A stretch of DNA of 64,000 bases from contig JAUIJE010000012.1 in the NCBI GenBank assembly GCA_030431455.1, positions 180,148 through 244,147 of the forward strand, written 5' to 3'. The position numbers and the translations under genes are program-made. The notes beneath the pieces are model-generated. The model ran no database searches. It was not told the origin of the DNA and saw nothing but the letters and a program-made list of their open reading frames with translations. This DNA comes from a bacterium (GTDB taxonomy: Bacteria; Myxococcota; UBA727; JAUIJE01). Shown piece after piece: positions 26,632 to 34,875 of this stretch. How positions within the stretch are numbered: position 1 is the stretch's first letter; the number at the start of each line of letters is the position of its first letter.

Positions 26632-27411
26632 ATGGCGCACACCATTCTTGTGGCCGATGACTCCAAAACCATCCGGCGCGCGATCGAAATCGCGTTCGAA
26701 AAAGAACCGTTCGAGCTCGCGTTCGCGCAGACCGGCGACGAGGCCATCGCCAAGGCCAAGCAGGTGATGCCGTCGCTGGTGCTCGCCGACCACGTCATGC
26801 CAGGCAAGGACGGCTACGAAGTCGCCCAAGCGCTCAAGGGCGATCCCACCACCGCGCAGATCCCGGTGCTGTTGTTGTCCGGGAGTGCGGCCCCCTTCGA
26901 CGAGGGCAAGTGCTCGTCGTCGGGCGCGGCCGGTCACATCAAAAAACCCTTCGAGTGCGCCCAGCTCATCGACCGCGTGCGCGAGGCGGTCGGCGCCGAA
27001 GCCGGCCCCGACGCGATGCCGAGCCGGGCCCCCCTGCAACCGGTGACCTCGAGCCCGGCCCCGACCCCGGTGGCGGCGAGCCCGGCCCCGGCCCCCACGC
27101 CGGCCGCGCCCACGAGCCGCCCCGACCCGTTTGGTCTCGGGGTGCCGAGCGCCCCCTCGTCGCCGCCCGGCGTGTCCAACCCCACCCCGGCCCCGTCGCC
27201 GGCGCCGGTGGCCGCCCCCATGGCCGCGTCGGTGCAAGCCTCGGCCGAGCAGCTCGTCGAGCAACAGGTCTCCGCCGCCGGCGTGCCCTCGACCGAGGCG
27301 GTCAACGCCGCCACCCGCGAAATCATCGAGCGCGTGGTGTGGGAGGTCGTGCCCGAGCTCGCCGAGACCCTGATCCGCGAGGAGATTCAGCGCCTGCTCC
27401 AGGACCGCTGA
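26632..27411 (+). CDS. Response regulator with Pro/Ala-rich tail
   Basis: A 259-residue protein with a canonical receiver domain at 1-125: DD at 9-10, phospho-acceptor Asp in VLADHVMPG, Thr/Ser in LLSGSA and Lys in IKKPF. After it comes a Pro/Ser/Ala-rich linker (about 130-205) and a C-terminal conserved helix (NAATREIIERVVWEVVPEL, then ETLIREEIQRLL). That helix is seen in myxobacterial regulators with no DNA-binding domain, so an interaction role is likely. It lies 140 nt after the CheW pair and probably belongs to the same pathway. Confidence 0.9.
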   Translation: MAHTILVADDSKTIRRAIEIAFEKEPFELAFAQTGDEAIAKAKQVMPSLVLADHVMPGKDGYEVAQALKGDPTTAQIPVLLLSGSAAPFDEGKCSSSGAAGHIKKPFECAQLIDRVREAVGAEAGPDAMPSRAPLQPVTSSPAPTPVAASPAPAPTPAAPTSRPDPFGLGVPSAPSSPPGVSNPTPAPSPAPVAAPMAASVQASAEQLVEQQVSAAGVPSTEAVNAATREIIERVVWEVVPELAETLIREEIQRLLQDR

Positions 27412-27457
27412 GCCCGCAGACAGCCACATTGTGGCCGCGGTTGTTACACTCTTGTCC

Positions 27458-28333
27458 ATGGGCCGCGCCCCGTCCCTGGTCTTGCTCGTCGCCCTCACCG
27501 GGGCGTCCACCGCCGTCGCTGGCCCCATCTTCGTCGACGTCCAGGCGGTCGCTCCCGCCCTGCGCACCCCCGCGGGACCGGTCTCGGTGATCGACACCCG
27601 GGGGCCGGTGGATTTCGCGGTGGGGCACATCCCCGGCGCGGTGCGCATGGCCTGGACCGACACCGCCCGGTCCGGCCTGCGCGAGGGCCGCCTCCGGGAT
27701 ACCAAAGCATTGGCGGCGCGGTTTCGCGCCGCGGGCGTGGACAACGCCCGGCCGGTGCTGGTGTGCGGGGACGCCGCCGCGGGCTGGGGCGAAGAGGGCC
27801 GCGTGGCTTGGGCCCTGATCGTGCTGGGGCACCCCCAGGTCCAGGTCCTCGACGGGGGCTGCGCGGTCTGGGGCGAAGCCGGCCGGCGGGTGGAGCGGGG
27901 CCTCGGCCACGACCCCGCCCCGGGAAAGTTCGTGGCCCGGCCCACGACGGGGCCGCTGTCCACCAAAGCGGACCTGGCAAAAGCCCTCGAAGAGGTCACC
28001 GTGCTCGATGTGCGCACCGCGGCCGAGTACGCGGGGGCCACGCCCTATTTCGCCGCCCGCGGGGGTCACGTGCCGGGGGCGCGGCATCTGCATTTCAAAG
28101 ACCTGCTCGATGCCCGCGGCCGGGTGAAAAAGGGCAAAGCCCTCGACAAAGTCCTGCAGCAACATGGCGTGGCCCGCGACCGTCCGGTGATCAGCTACTG
28201 CACCGGGGGGGTGCGGTCCGCGTTCGTGACCCTGGTGTTGCGGGACGCGGGCATCGAGGCGGCCAACTACGCCGGGTCTTGGTGGGAATGGGCCGCCGAC
28301 GAGCGCTTGCCCATCACCGTCCCCGTGCCCTGA
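27458..28333 (+). CDS. Exported tandem rhodanese
   Basis: A 291-residue protein with a signal peptide (MGRAPSLVLLVALTGASTAVAG). It has two rhodanese domains, with active-site loops VLVCGD in the first and YCTGGVRSA in the second, so each keeps a Cys. The second is a normal thiosulfate/3-mercaptopyruvate sulfurtransferase type. It would transfer sulfane sulfur to cyanide or a thiol in the periplasm. ATG 27458 is preferred over GTG 27431 because it opens directly at the signal peptide. Confidence 0.88.
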   Translation: MGRAPSLVLLVALTGASTAVAGPIFVDVQAVAPALRTPAGPVSVIDTRGPVDFAVGHIPGAVRMAWTDTARSGLREGRLRDTKALAARFRAAGVDNARPVLVCGDAAAGWGEEGRVAWALIVLGHPQVQVLDGGCAVWGEAGRRVERGLGHDPAPGKFVARPTTGPLSTKADLAKALEEVTVLDVRTAAEYAGATPYFAARGGHVPGARHLHFKDLLDARGRVKKGKALDKVLQQHGVARDRPVISYCTGGVRSAFVTLVLRDAGIEAANYAGSWWEWAADERLPITVPVP

Positions 28334-28396
28334 CAGTGTGCGCGGGGGGCACGCGGCGGCACCGTGCGCCGAGCGCACACCCGTAACATCCTGAAA

Positions 28397-28402
28397 TATA
28401 AT
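28397..28402 (+). promoter_or_regulatory. Candidate -10 element, AT-rich gap
   Basis: A consensus TATAAT in an A/T-rich patch (about 28390-28412, with a run of seven A). It could drive the serine hydrolase gene that starts 76 nt downstream. No -35 of the sigma-70 type was found. Confidence 0.35.
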
Positions 28403-28477
28403 AAAAAAATTGCGGATCCGGGCATGGTCCGGCTCTTGAAATAGCAACGCCCACGCTCCCCCAAGCGCGAGGTGATC

Positions 28478-30067
28478 ATGACCAGCGAACGACGCGTCAG
28501 CGTGACGTGGGGGGCTCTTTGCCTGTGGGCGGTTCTTGTCGTGGGGGGCTGCGGTCCCGCAGCGCCGGGGGGCGATCCCGGGGGGGACGCGGGGCGACCC
28601 GACGCCGGCGGCGCCGGGCTCGATGCCGGGACCGAGACCGACGGCGGCGGGCCCGACGCGGGCCTTCCCCCCGACGCCGGGGGGCCAGCGCCCGATGCCG
28701 GGCCCCCGGTGGCGTGGGACGCGCTCGATGCCGACCTCGCCGCCTGGCAAGAGGCCGAGGCGGTCCCGGGCATGGCGGTGGTGGTGCGCACCGGGGGGCA
28801 GAGCCACATCTACACCGCGGGGGTGCGGCGGCAGGGCCAGGTCGCGCCGGTCAATGCAGACACATGGTTTCAGACCGCGTCGGTGACCAAGCCCTTCACC
28901 GCCATGGCCCTGCTGCGCCAGGCCGACCGGGGGGCGTTGAGCCTCGCGTCGACGGTGGGCGCCCTGGGCCCCGAGACCGCGACCGGTCTCGCCCCCGAAT
29001 CCAGTGACGTTGCGGTGGGCCACCTGCTCGATCACTCGTCGGGCCTCGGCTACCCCGCGTACCTGTTCGACCCCGGGGCGGTGACCTACCAGGGCAGCCA
29101 CCGCGCCACCCGGGCCCAAGGTTTTGCCGACCACGCCTTCCCCGTGTGGGTGCCGCCGGGGGTGGTCCACAACTACAACAACCAGGGCTATTCCCTGTTG
29201 GCCCACCTGGTCGAGGAGACGGCGGACACGCCCTTCGAGACCTTGCTCGTCGAGGACCTGCTCACCCCGCTGGGGATCGACGCCACCATGGCCGGCTACC
29301 TCGAGGGCCAAGCGCTGTCCGGGGCCAACATCGTGCACAACCACAGCACCGGGGTGTCGCCCACCCCGCCGCTGGCCTGGGCGGTGATGGGCCGCGGGCA
29401 TGGGGGGCTGTACCTCTCTGCCCGCGGGGTGGAGCGGCTGCTCACCGCGTGGCTCGACCGGCCCGAGGAGGTCCTGTCCCCCGCGTCGTGGAGCGCGCTC
29501 CTCGACGAGGGGACCATCTCGGTCGCGGGGGCGGGCTTTCCCGCGGAGGGGACGTGGGGGCCGGGCCTGCGCCACCAGACCGCCGACGGCGTCGAGTGGG
29601 CGATCCACTCGGGCGGCTACCCCGGGGTCGCGGCCTTGGTGCTCGTGGCCCCAGACATCGACCTCGCGGTGGGGGTGATGCTCAACTGCGATTGGGTGTC
29701 GCCCTGGGAGGCGGCGGGGGTGGCCCTCGGCGCCTTCGACCTCGCGTTCCCCCCCGCCGACCCGGACATCGCCGGCTTCGACGAGTTCACCACCGTGTTC
29801 GACGCGCCCGGCACCTTCGGGTTGTTCGCCGCCTCGCACGTGGGCAGCACCTTCGCGGCCCAGTTTGATCAATGGGACCATTTCGCCGAGCTCATCCCCG
29901 TGGCCGCCAATGTCTTTTACTTCGAGATGAGCGACGAGATGGCGCTCGCCCTCACCGGCAGCAGCGCCTACCCCTATGGATTTGCCTCGCTGTACGACGC
30001 CGCCGACGGCGCGCGCTATTTTGTCAGCCGGCTCGGGGTGGGGGTGCCCATCGACCCCGGTCCCTGA
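28478..30067 (+). CDS. Exported class C beta-lactamase-family serine hydrolase
   Basis: A 529-residue lipoprotein (VLVVGGC) with a long Asp-Ala-Gly linker to about residue 80. It has the three motifs of the class C beta-lactamase/DD-peptidase superfamily: S135-V-T-K in TASVTKPF, YNN in VHNYNNQGY, and HSGG in place of KTG. The Ser and Lys are present, so it may be an active esterase or peptidase, but the substrate is unknown. A C-terminal domain of about 110 residues follows. ATG 28478 is preferred because GAGGTG precedes it at a normal distance. Confidence 0.88.
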   Translation: MTSERRVSVTWGALCLWAVLVVGGCGPAAPGGDPGGDAGRPDAGGAGLDAGTETDGGGPDAGLPPDAGGPAPDAGPPVAWDALDADLAAWQEAEAVPGMAVVVRTGGQSHIYTAGVRRQGQVAPVNADTWFQTASVTKPFTAMALLRQADRGALSLASTVGALGPETATGLAPESSDVAVGHLLDHSSGLGYPAYLFDPGAVTYQGSHRATRAQGFADHAFPVWVPPGVVHNYNNQGYSLLAHLVEETADTPFETLLVEDLLTPLGIDATMAGYLEGQALSGANIVHNHSTGVSPTPPLAWAVMGRGHGGLYLSARGVERLLTAWLDRPEEVLSPASWSALLDEGTISVAGAGFPAEGTWGPGLRHQTADGVEWAIHSGGYPGVAALVLVAPDIDLAVGVMLNCDWVSPWEAAGVALGAFDLAFPPADPDIAGFDEFTTVFDAPGTFGLFAASHVGSTFAAQFDQWDHFAELIPVAANVFYFEMSDEMALALTGSSAYPYGFASLYDAADGARYFVSRLGVGVPIDPGP

Positions 30068-30203
30068 CGTTGCGACATGTCTCAACACGTTGCCGGGGCC
30101 GGGCCCGAGGGTCTACAAACACCGAGTAAAAACAAAGGGTTGGCCTGTCTGGGGCGCTGGCCCGATCCTCGCTATGTCCATGGTGTACAACCAGGAGGAA
30201 CCC

Positions 30204-30332
30204 ATGTGTGTCCGCACCGTTTGCCCCAAGTGCCAACGCCCCACCTACGCCGGTTGTGGTGCCCACGTCGAGCAAGTGCTCGGTGATGTGCCCGAACCCC
30301 AGCGCTGCCAATGCCAGAAGAAGAAGCGCTGA
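30204..30332 (+). CDS. Zinc-ribbon-like miniprotein
   Basis: A 42-residue protein with CPKC, GCGAH and CQC, in the order MCVRTVCPKCQRPTYAGCGAH, then EQVLGDVPEPQRC. Proteins of this form, with CPxC, GCG and a final CxC, occur as small conserved proteins in other bacteria and probably bind zinc. Perfect AGGAGG lies 5 nt before the ATG. The last 22 nt overlap the TlpA-like gene, so the pair may be translated together. Confidence 0.8.
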   Translation: MCVRTVCPKCQRPTYAGCGAHVEQVLGDVPEPQRCQCQKKKR

Positions 30333-30844
30333 GCCCCCCGCCGCGCGCCCCTTGGCCGCGCCGGCTCGGCCGGCTGCTCAGGGACATTGTGGTGGCCGGG
30401 GTCGCGCTGCTGTTGCTCTCCACTGTGCTCGGCCGGCTGCGCGCCCCCGATCTGCCGCCGGCCGCGCCCGCGTTCGCCTTGCCCACCTTGGCCGGAGACC
30501 AGGTCAGCTTGGCACAGTTCTCCGGCCAGACCGTGGTGCTCAACTTCTGGGCGAGCTGGTGCGGGCCGTGCCGGGCGGAGATCCCCATGCTCAACGCCTT
30601 CGCGGCCGACCACCCCGAGGTGCCCCTGCTCGGCATCGCCATCGACCGCGATCCCCGGGCCGCGCGCGCCGCGGCACAAGACTGGGGCATTGACTACCCC
30701 GTGCTCGTCGGCGGCCCCGCGATGGCGAAGCTCTACGACGCGACCACCGTCCCCACCACCGTGGTCGTCGGTCCCGGCGGCGAGGTCAAAGGCGCCCACG
30801 TCGGCATCATCACCAACCCCCAACTGTGGTGGATGACGCGCTGA
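30311..30844 (+). CDS. TlpA-like membrane-anchored thioredoxin
   Basis: A 177-residue protein with a single hydrophobic N-terminal helix (DIVVAGVALLLLSTVLG), then a thioredoxin domain of the TlpA/ResA type. It has the CGPC active site in NFWASWCGPCRAE and the cis-Pro region TTVPTTVVV. It would reduce or isomerise disulfides on exported proteins such as c-type cytochromes. It begins inside the miniprotein gene (22-nt overlap). The inferred topology is N-in with the domain in the periplasm. Confidence 0.9.
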   Translation: MPEEEALSPPPRAPWPRRLGRLLRDIVVAGVALLLLSTVLGRLRAPDLPPAAPAFALPTLAGDQVSLAQFSGQTVVLNFWASWCGPCRAEIPMLNAFAADHPEVPLLGIAIDRDPRAARAAAQDWGIDYPVLVGGPAMAKLYDATTVPTTVVVGPGGEVKGAHVGIITNPQLWWMTR

Positions 30845-30923
30845 GCGCCGCGTGACGTCGGGCGTCAGCGCCCACCCCTTGCCCGAACCGGAAAAGAACG
30901 GTGTCCTGGTCCCCGGAGGAACC

Positions 30924-31682
30924 ATGGAACCGTCCGCCGCCGTCGCCCCGTCCGCCCCCGTCCCCGTGCGCCCGCGTCCCCCGCGTTGGCTCGCGCGCTG
31001 GGCCGCCGTGGTCGCTTACCTGTCCGAGGACCTGTTCGGCGGACCGCGGGTATTGAAGTTCGCTTGGGTCATCAACTTCCAAAAAGGCGCCACCGGACTG
31101 TTCGTGCTCGCCTTGATGTGGGCCTACGACAACTGGAGCATCGACGCGTGGGTCTACCTCGCGCTGCACGGAAGCTACGGGGTGTTGTGGTGCCTCAAGC
31201 ACCTCGCGTTCCCCGATCCCGGATGGGAAAAGCGCATCACCTTGGCCGGGGCGGTCATGGCCTGGGCCGGCGTGTTGGGGCCGTATTGGGTGGCCCCCTT
31301 CCTGTTGGTCTCGGGCGTGCTCGGTCCGCGCCCGGGGGCTTCGGCCCCGCTGATCGCGGGGTGCATTGCCCTGTACGTGTTCGGGGTGGTGTTGATGATG
31401 TGCGCCGATTGCCAGAAGTACTTCACGCTCAAGTATCGCCGGGGACTCATCGACGAAGGCATGTTCAAGGTGGTGCGGCACACCAACTACGTCGGAGAAA
31501 TGATGTTGTATGCCTCGTTCGCCCTCTTGGTGCGGCATTGGGTGCCCTGGGCGATCTTGGCCACGGTGTGGATCGTGGTGTTCGCCAAGAACATCATGAT
31601 GAAAGAGGTGTCGCTGTCCCGCTACCCCGGGTTCGCGGCCTACAAGAAGCGTTCGGGCCTGCTGGTGCCGTATATCGGGTAG
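30924..31682 (+). CDS. DUF1295/ICMT-like membrane methyltransferase or reductase
   Basis: A 252-residue protein with a Pro-rich start and about five membrane helices. It ends in the motif region RRGLIDEGMFKVVRHTNYVGEMMLYASF and YPGFAAYKKRSG, which matches the steroid 5-alpha-reductase C-terminal/DUF1295 and isoprenylcysteine methyltransferase-like group. These bind SAM or NADPH at the RHxNYxGE region and act on lipids. ATG 30924 follows GGAGG and is preferred over GTG 30852. It is followed by a minus-strand terminator. Confidence 0.85.
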   Translation: MEPSAAVAPSAPVPVRPRPPRWLARWAAVVAYLSEDLFGGPRVLKFAWVINFQKGATGLFVLALMWAYDNWSIDAWVYLALHGSYGVLWCLKHLAFPDPGWEKRITLAGAVMAWAGVLGPYWVAPFLLVSGVLGPRPGASAPLIAGCIALYVFGVVLMMCADCQKYFTLKYRRGLIDEGMFKVVRHTNYVGEMMLYASFALLVRHWVPWAILATVWIVVFAKNIMMKEVSLSRYPGFAAYKKRSGLLVPYIG

Positions 31683-31718
31683 AGCGGCCCGGACCGCGCG
31701 CCCTCCTTCGCCGCCCAC

Positions 31719-31755
31719 AAAAAACCCCGGTGAGCGCCTGGGCCTCCCACCGGGG
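31719..31755 (-). terminator. Intrinsic terminator of the H1-like gene
   Basis: Read on the minus strand: CCCCGGTG arm, 15-nt loop, CACCGGGG arm, then a run of T. It lies 20 nt after the stop of the histone-like gene, and plus-strand transcription from the methyltransferase-like gene meets it from the other side. Confidence 0.8.
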
Positions 31756-31773
31756 TCTTCGAGAACGAGACCG

Positions 31774-32277
31774 TCAGCGCTTGCGCTTTTTGGTCTTCTT
31801 CTTGGCCTTTTTCTTGGTGGCCTTCTTCTTCGCGGCCTTCTTTTTGGCCTTTTTCTTGGTGGTTTTCTTCTTGGCCGCCTTCTTGCGGGTGGCCTTCTTG
31901 GCCGCCTTCTTCCGGACGGTCTTCTTGGTCACCTTCTTCTTGGTCTTTTTGCGGGCGACCTTCTTCTTGGCCTTTTTCTTGGTGGCCTTCTTCTTCGCGG
32001 CCTTCTTCTTCGCGGCCTTCTTCTTGGTCGTCTTGCGCTTCGCGGTGCGCTTCTTCGACGACTGGGCCCCGGGCTTACGGCCAGGCTTGCCATAGGTCGT
32101 CCGCGGGGCGGGCTTGATGCCACGGGTCAGCCGGGCGCTGCGCACGCTGGTGCGGGACACGCCCAGCTTCGCGGCGAGGACTTTGTCCGGGACCTTGCCG
32201 AGGGGCTGCTTGTCCCAGTCAATGCCGACGTTGATCGTGTTCGCCTTTTTGCGTCTTTTCTTTTTCTTGGTTGCCAA
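31774..32277 (-). CDS. Histone H1-like DNA-binding protein
   Basis: A 167-residue, very basic protein. Residues 1-55 form a small domain with an HTH-like segment (PDKVLAAKLGVSRTSVRSARLTRGI). The remainder is a Lys/Ala/Arg-rich tail of KKKAAKKK-type repeats, as in histone H1 and HC1/HC2-like bacterial proteins. It should bind and compact DNA. TTG 32277 is the chosen start because GGAG lies 8-11 nt upstream. The longer in-frame ATG at 32343 lies in non-coding, AT-rich sequence. A terminator follows the gene. Confidence 0.85.
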   Translation of the reverse strand: MATKKKKRRKKANTINVGIDWDKQPLGKVPDKVLAAKLGVSRTSVRSARLTRGIKPAPRTTYGKPGRKPGAQSSKKRTAKRKTTKKKAAKKKAAKKKATKKKAKKKVARKKTKKKVTKKTVRKKAAKKATRKKAAKKKTTKKKAKKKAAKKKATKKKAKKKTKKRKR

Positions 32278-32282
32278 GTTTG

Positions 32283-32380
32283 CACTCCATCGAAAGTCAC
32301 TGTGTATAATTATGCACAGCCATAGCCAATCTATGCCAAGCAAGCTCGGCTGTACACTGTTTGGTCAAAATATGTAAAGC
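32283..32380 (-). promoter_or_regulatory. AT-rich promoter region of the H1-like gene
   Basis: This 98-bp stretch is markedly AT-rich compared with the rest of the window. On the minus strand it has TTGGCA, TTGGCT and a TAATTATACA block that could act as -35/-10 elements in more than one spacing. I cannot choose one. No gene is present. Confidence 0.5.
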
Positions 32381-32455
32381 TGGAAAGGCAAGACCCCTCT
32401 CAGCACCGGCCCGAAGGGGTGGGAAGAAGTGAGGGGTCGAGGTAGCATCGGGGGG

Positions 32456-33298
32456 ATGGCTTTTCGCTATACCCGCCCGCCCTGGTCCCAGCACGCATTG
32501 ACGTTGGGGTTGGTCGCCCTCGCGTTGGTGGCGTGGTCGCGGCCCGAGGTGGCCGCGGTCTGGGCCGACATCACCGCCCACACCTCGGCCCCCGCGCTCT
32601 TCATCGGCGGGTTGTGGGCGCTCCACCAAGCGGTGTTTTGGTTGGTGACGGCGTTCTTTTTGGTCGTCGACCACACCGACCGCCCGGGGTGGGTCAGCCG
32701 GCATCGAATCCAAGACGGGGACGTGCGGCGCCCGCCCACCCGGCGGGTGCTCCGGGTGCTGTTCATCAATCAGTTTGTGCTCAGCCCGGTGATGTTGGCG
32801 CTGGTGTACCAATGTCTGGTGTGGCGCGGCTGGACCCTCGATGCCCGCCTGCCGGGGCCCGTGACCACGCTGTGGCAGTTGGCGGTGATGAGCGCGCTGA
32901 GTGTGGTGTTCTTTTATGTGAGCCACCGGTTCCTGCACCGGAAATGGTGGATGGCCAAGGTGCACCGGGTGCACCACGAGTTTCGGTCCACCACCGCCTG
33001 GGCCAGTGAATATGCACACCCGGTGGAGTTCGTGGTGGGCAACTTCGGCACCCTCGCCATCGGGGTGGTGGCCCTCGCGCCGTCGCTGCCGGTGATCTAC
33101 CTGTTCACCCTGGTCTCGATGACCGTGTTTTTGGTTCACCACGCCGGGTACGCCATCCCCTGGGCCCCGTGGTCGGTGCACCACGATTGGCACCATTTCC
33201 GGTACCGCGAGGCGTTCGGGACCACGGGGCTGCTCGACCGTTGGTTTTCCACCGACCGCGAGTTCCGCACGCTGCGCCACGGGGACGTGCGCCGCTGA
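32456..33298 (+). CDS. Sterol desaturase/fatty acid hydroxylase family protein
   Basis: A 280-residue membrane protein with the three His clusters of the fatty acid hydroxylase superfamily: SHRFLHRKWW, KVHRVHHEF and VHHDWHHFRY. These bind a di-iron centre. Three to four hydrophobic helices precede and separate them. It would hydroxylate or desaturate a lipid, perhaps a carotenoid, fatty acid or sterol. ATG 32456 is the start that lies before the first helix. Confidence 0.9.
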   Translation: MAFRYTRPPWSQHALTLGLVALALVAWSRPEVAAVWADITAHTSAPALFIGGLWALHQAVFWLVTAFFLVVDHTDRPGWVSRHRIQDGDVRRPPTRRVLRVLFINQFVLSPVMLALVYQCLVWRGWTLDARLPGPVTTLWQLAVMSALSVVFFYVSHRFLHRKWWMAKVHRVHHEFRSTTAWASEYAHPVEFVVGNFGTLAIGVVALAPSLPVIYLFTLVSMTVFLVHHAGYAIPWAPWSVHHDWHHFRYREAFGTTGLLDRWFSTDREFRTLRHGDVRR

Positions 33299-33414
33299 CC
33301 CATAACGTTGCAACGTGTTGCGACGTATTTTGTCTTCGACCAGGCCAAACGTCGATACACGGCCCGTCGGGTCCTTGGCCCGGAACTTGGACCTCCGCTG
33401 CCGGAGGACAAACC

Positions 33415-34875
33415 ATGGCCACATCCCGCACGGTACCCCTTCTCCCGCTTGGCATCGCCGCCCTGGCGCTGGGCGCGGCGGCTTGTCACAAATCAAACCC
33501 GCCGCCGGCACCGGGCCGCGCCACCCCGCTGTCCACCGCCTGCACCCCGTCGCCCGACTTTGTCATGCCGTCGATCGAGCGGGCCCCCGGCGGCGTGCCC
33601 GAGGTGGACCTCGCGTTCTTGGCCGCCCACCATTGCCAAGTCCGGGTCGTGGACGTGCGCGAACCCCAGGAGGTCGCGGCCGGCCGGCTGCCCTTCGGGG
33701 AGCACATCCCCCTGGCCCAGGTGGGCGCGGCCGCGGCCCGGTGGGACCCGGACGAGCCGGTGTTGCTGGTCTGCCGGTCGGGCCGGCGCTCCGCCCGGGC
33801 TGCGTTGACATTGGAGAAGATGGGCTTTTCGCACGCGGCCTCCGTCAATGGCGGGGTGCTGGCCTGGGAGCGCGCCGGCGGCCCGGTGGTGCGCGGGGAC
33901 GCCTCGCCCCCGGCGCCTTCGCCCCCGCCCCCCGCTTCGCCCCGGGATGGGCCGCTGGGCAAAGTCGACGTCCAAGAGCATTTGGGGGACCAAGCCCAGA
34001 CCACATGGATGAAGGCGGCCGCGCTGCTGTTGCACGGGAGCGAATCGTGCGTCGATGGGCGCGATGCGCGCCGGGTGGTCGGCACCCCCGGGGGGGACGC
34101 GGGAGAGCTGCTGTTGGCGTTGGCCGCGTTGGAGCACGTGCGGGGCACCGAACTCGGTGCCGAGGACATTGACGCGCTGTTCGATGCCTACCTCGACGCG
34201 TTCGGTCGCTTTTACATGCACACCGACGAGCACGCCGTGGCACCTCTGGCCCAGGATCCCCGCTATGCCCCGTGGATCGAGGACGTGGGCATGCCTCGTT
34301 TTTTGCGCCACCCCCCGCGGACCCTGGAGCCGGCCTTGCTCGACGACTTGAGCCGCTCCGACCACGTGGGGTGCGGTCACTTGCGGCTGATCCTGGAGCA
34401 CCCCGACGAGTACGAGGTCCGGCCCGCGCTCGCCCGGTCGACGATCCAGGCCGCGATCCAACGCTGGTGGCAGGGGGGCCCGATCGACTTTGTGATCCTC
34501 GAGGGCGACCACCACGAAGGCGCGGTGGTCAACGTTCGGCTGGGCCACGAGGTCCACGCGTTTTCCCGGGTGCCCACCGTGGCCCCGCGCATCGGGAGCC
34601 GCGCGATGTTCGTGAACCATCCCGAGGTCGCGGCGTGGCTGCGGCAGGAGAACGCCGCGTTCTTGTTCGAGGTGGTGCCGGCCCTGCGTGATCGGCCCGC
34701 GTCACAACAGGCGTATGCCGATACATTGGCCCGGCTCGGCCAAGTTCAGCTGCGCGCGACCCTGACGCACCTCGCCGCGCACCTCCCGGTGTTTGACGCG
34801 GTGTACACCGCCGATGGGGTGCGGGTGGCCCGGGCGGAAATGCCCCGCGTCGCCCAACGTCCGGTGCGCGACTAA
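33415..34875 (+). CDS. Lipoprotein fusion: rhodanese domain plus unknown domain
   Basis: A 486-residue lipoprotein (ALGAAAC). Residues about 65-160 are a rhodanese domain with an active-site loop CRSGRRS. A Pro/Ser-rich linker (about 165-190) joins it to a 290-residue domain I do not recognise (VDVQEHLGDQAQTTWMKAA, then HLRLILEHPDEYEVRPALARS). That domain has a few conserved-looking His and Cys residues but no known active site. CCGGAGG precedes the ATG. Its stop overlaps the stop of the SMP-30 gene on the other strand by 4 nt. Confidence 0.85.
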   Translation: MATSRTVPLLPLGIAALALGAAACHKSNPPPAPGRATPLSTACTPSPDFVMPSIERAPGGVPEVDLAFLAAHHCQVRVVDVREPQEVAAGRLPFGEHIPLAQVGAAAARWDPDEPVLLVCRSGRRSARAALTLEKMGFSHAASVNGGVLAWERAGGPVVRGDASPPAPSPPPPASPRDGPLGKVDVQEHLGDQAQTTWMKAAALLLHGSESCVDGRDARRVVGTPGGDAGELLLALAALEHVRGTELGAEDIDALFDAYLDAFGRFYMHTDEHAVAPLAQDPRYAPWIEDVGMPRFLRHPPRTLEPALLDDLSRSDHVGCGHLRLILEHPDEYEVRPALARSTIQAAIQRWWQGGPIDFVILEGDHHEGAVVNVRLGHEVHAFSRVPTVAPRIGSRAMFVNHPEVAAWLRQENAAFLFEVVPALRDRPASQQAYADTLARLGQVQLRATLTHLAAHLPVFDAVYTADGVRVARAEMPRVAQRPVRD

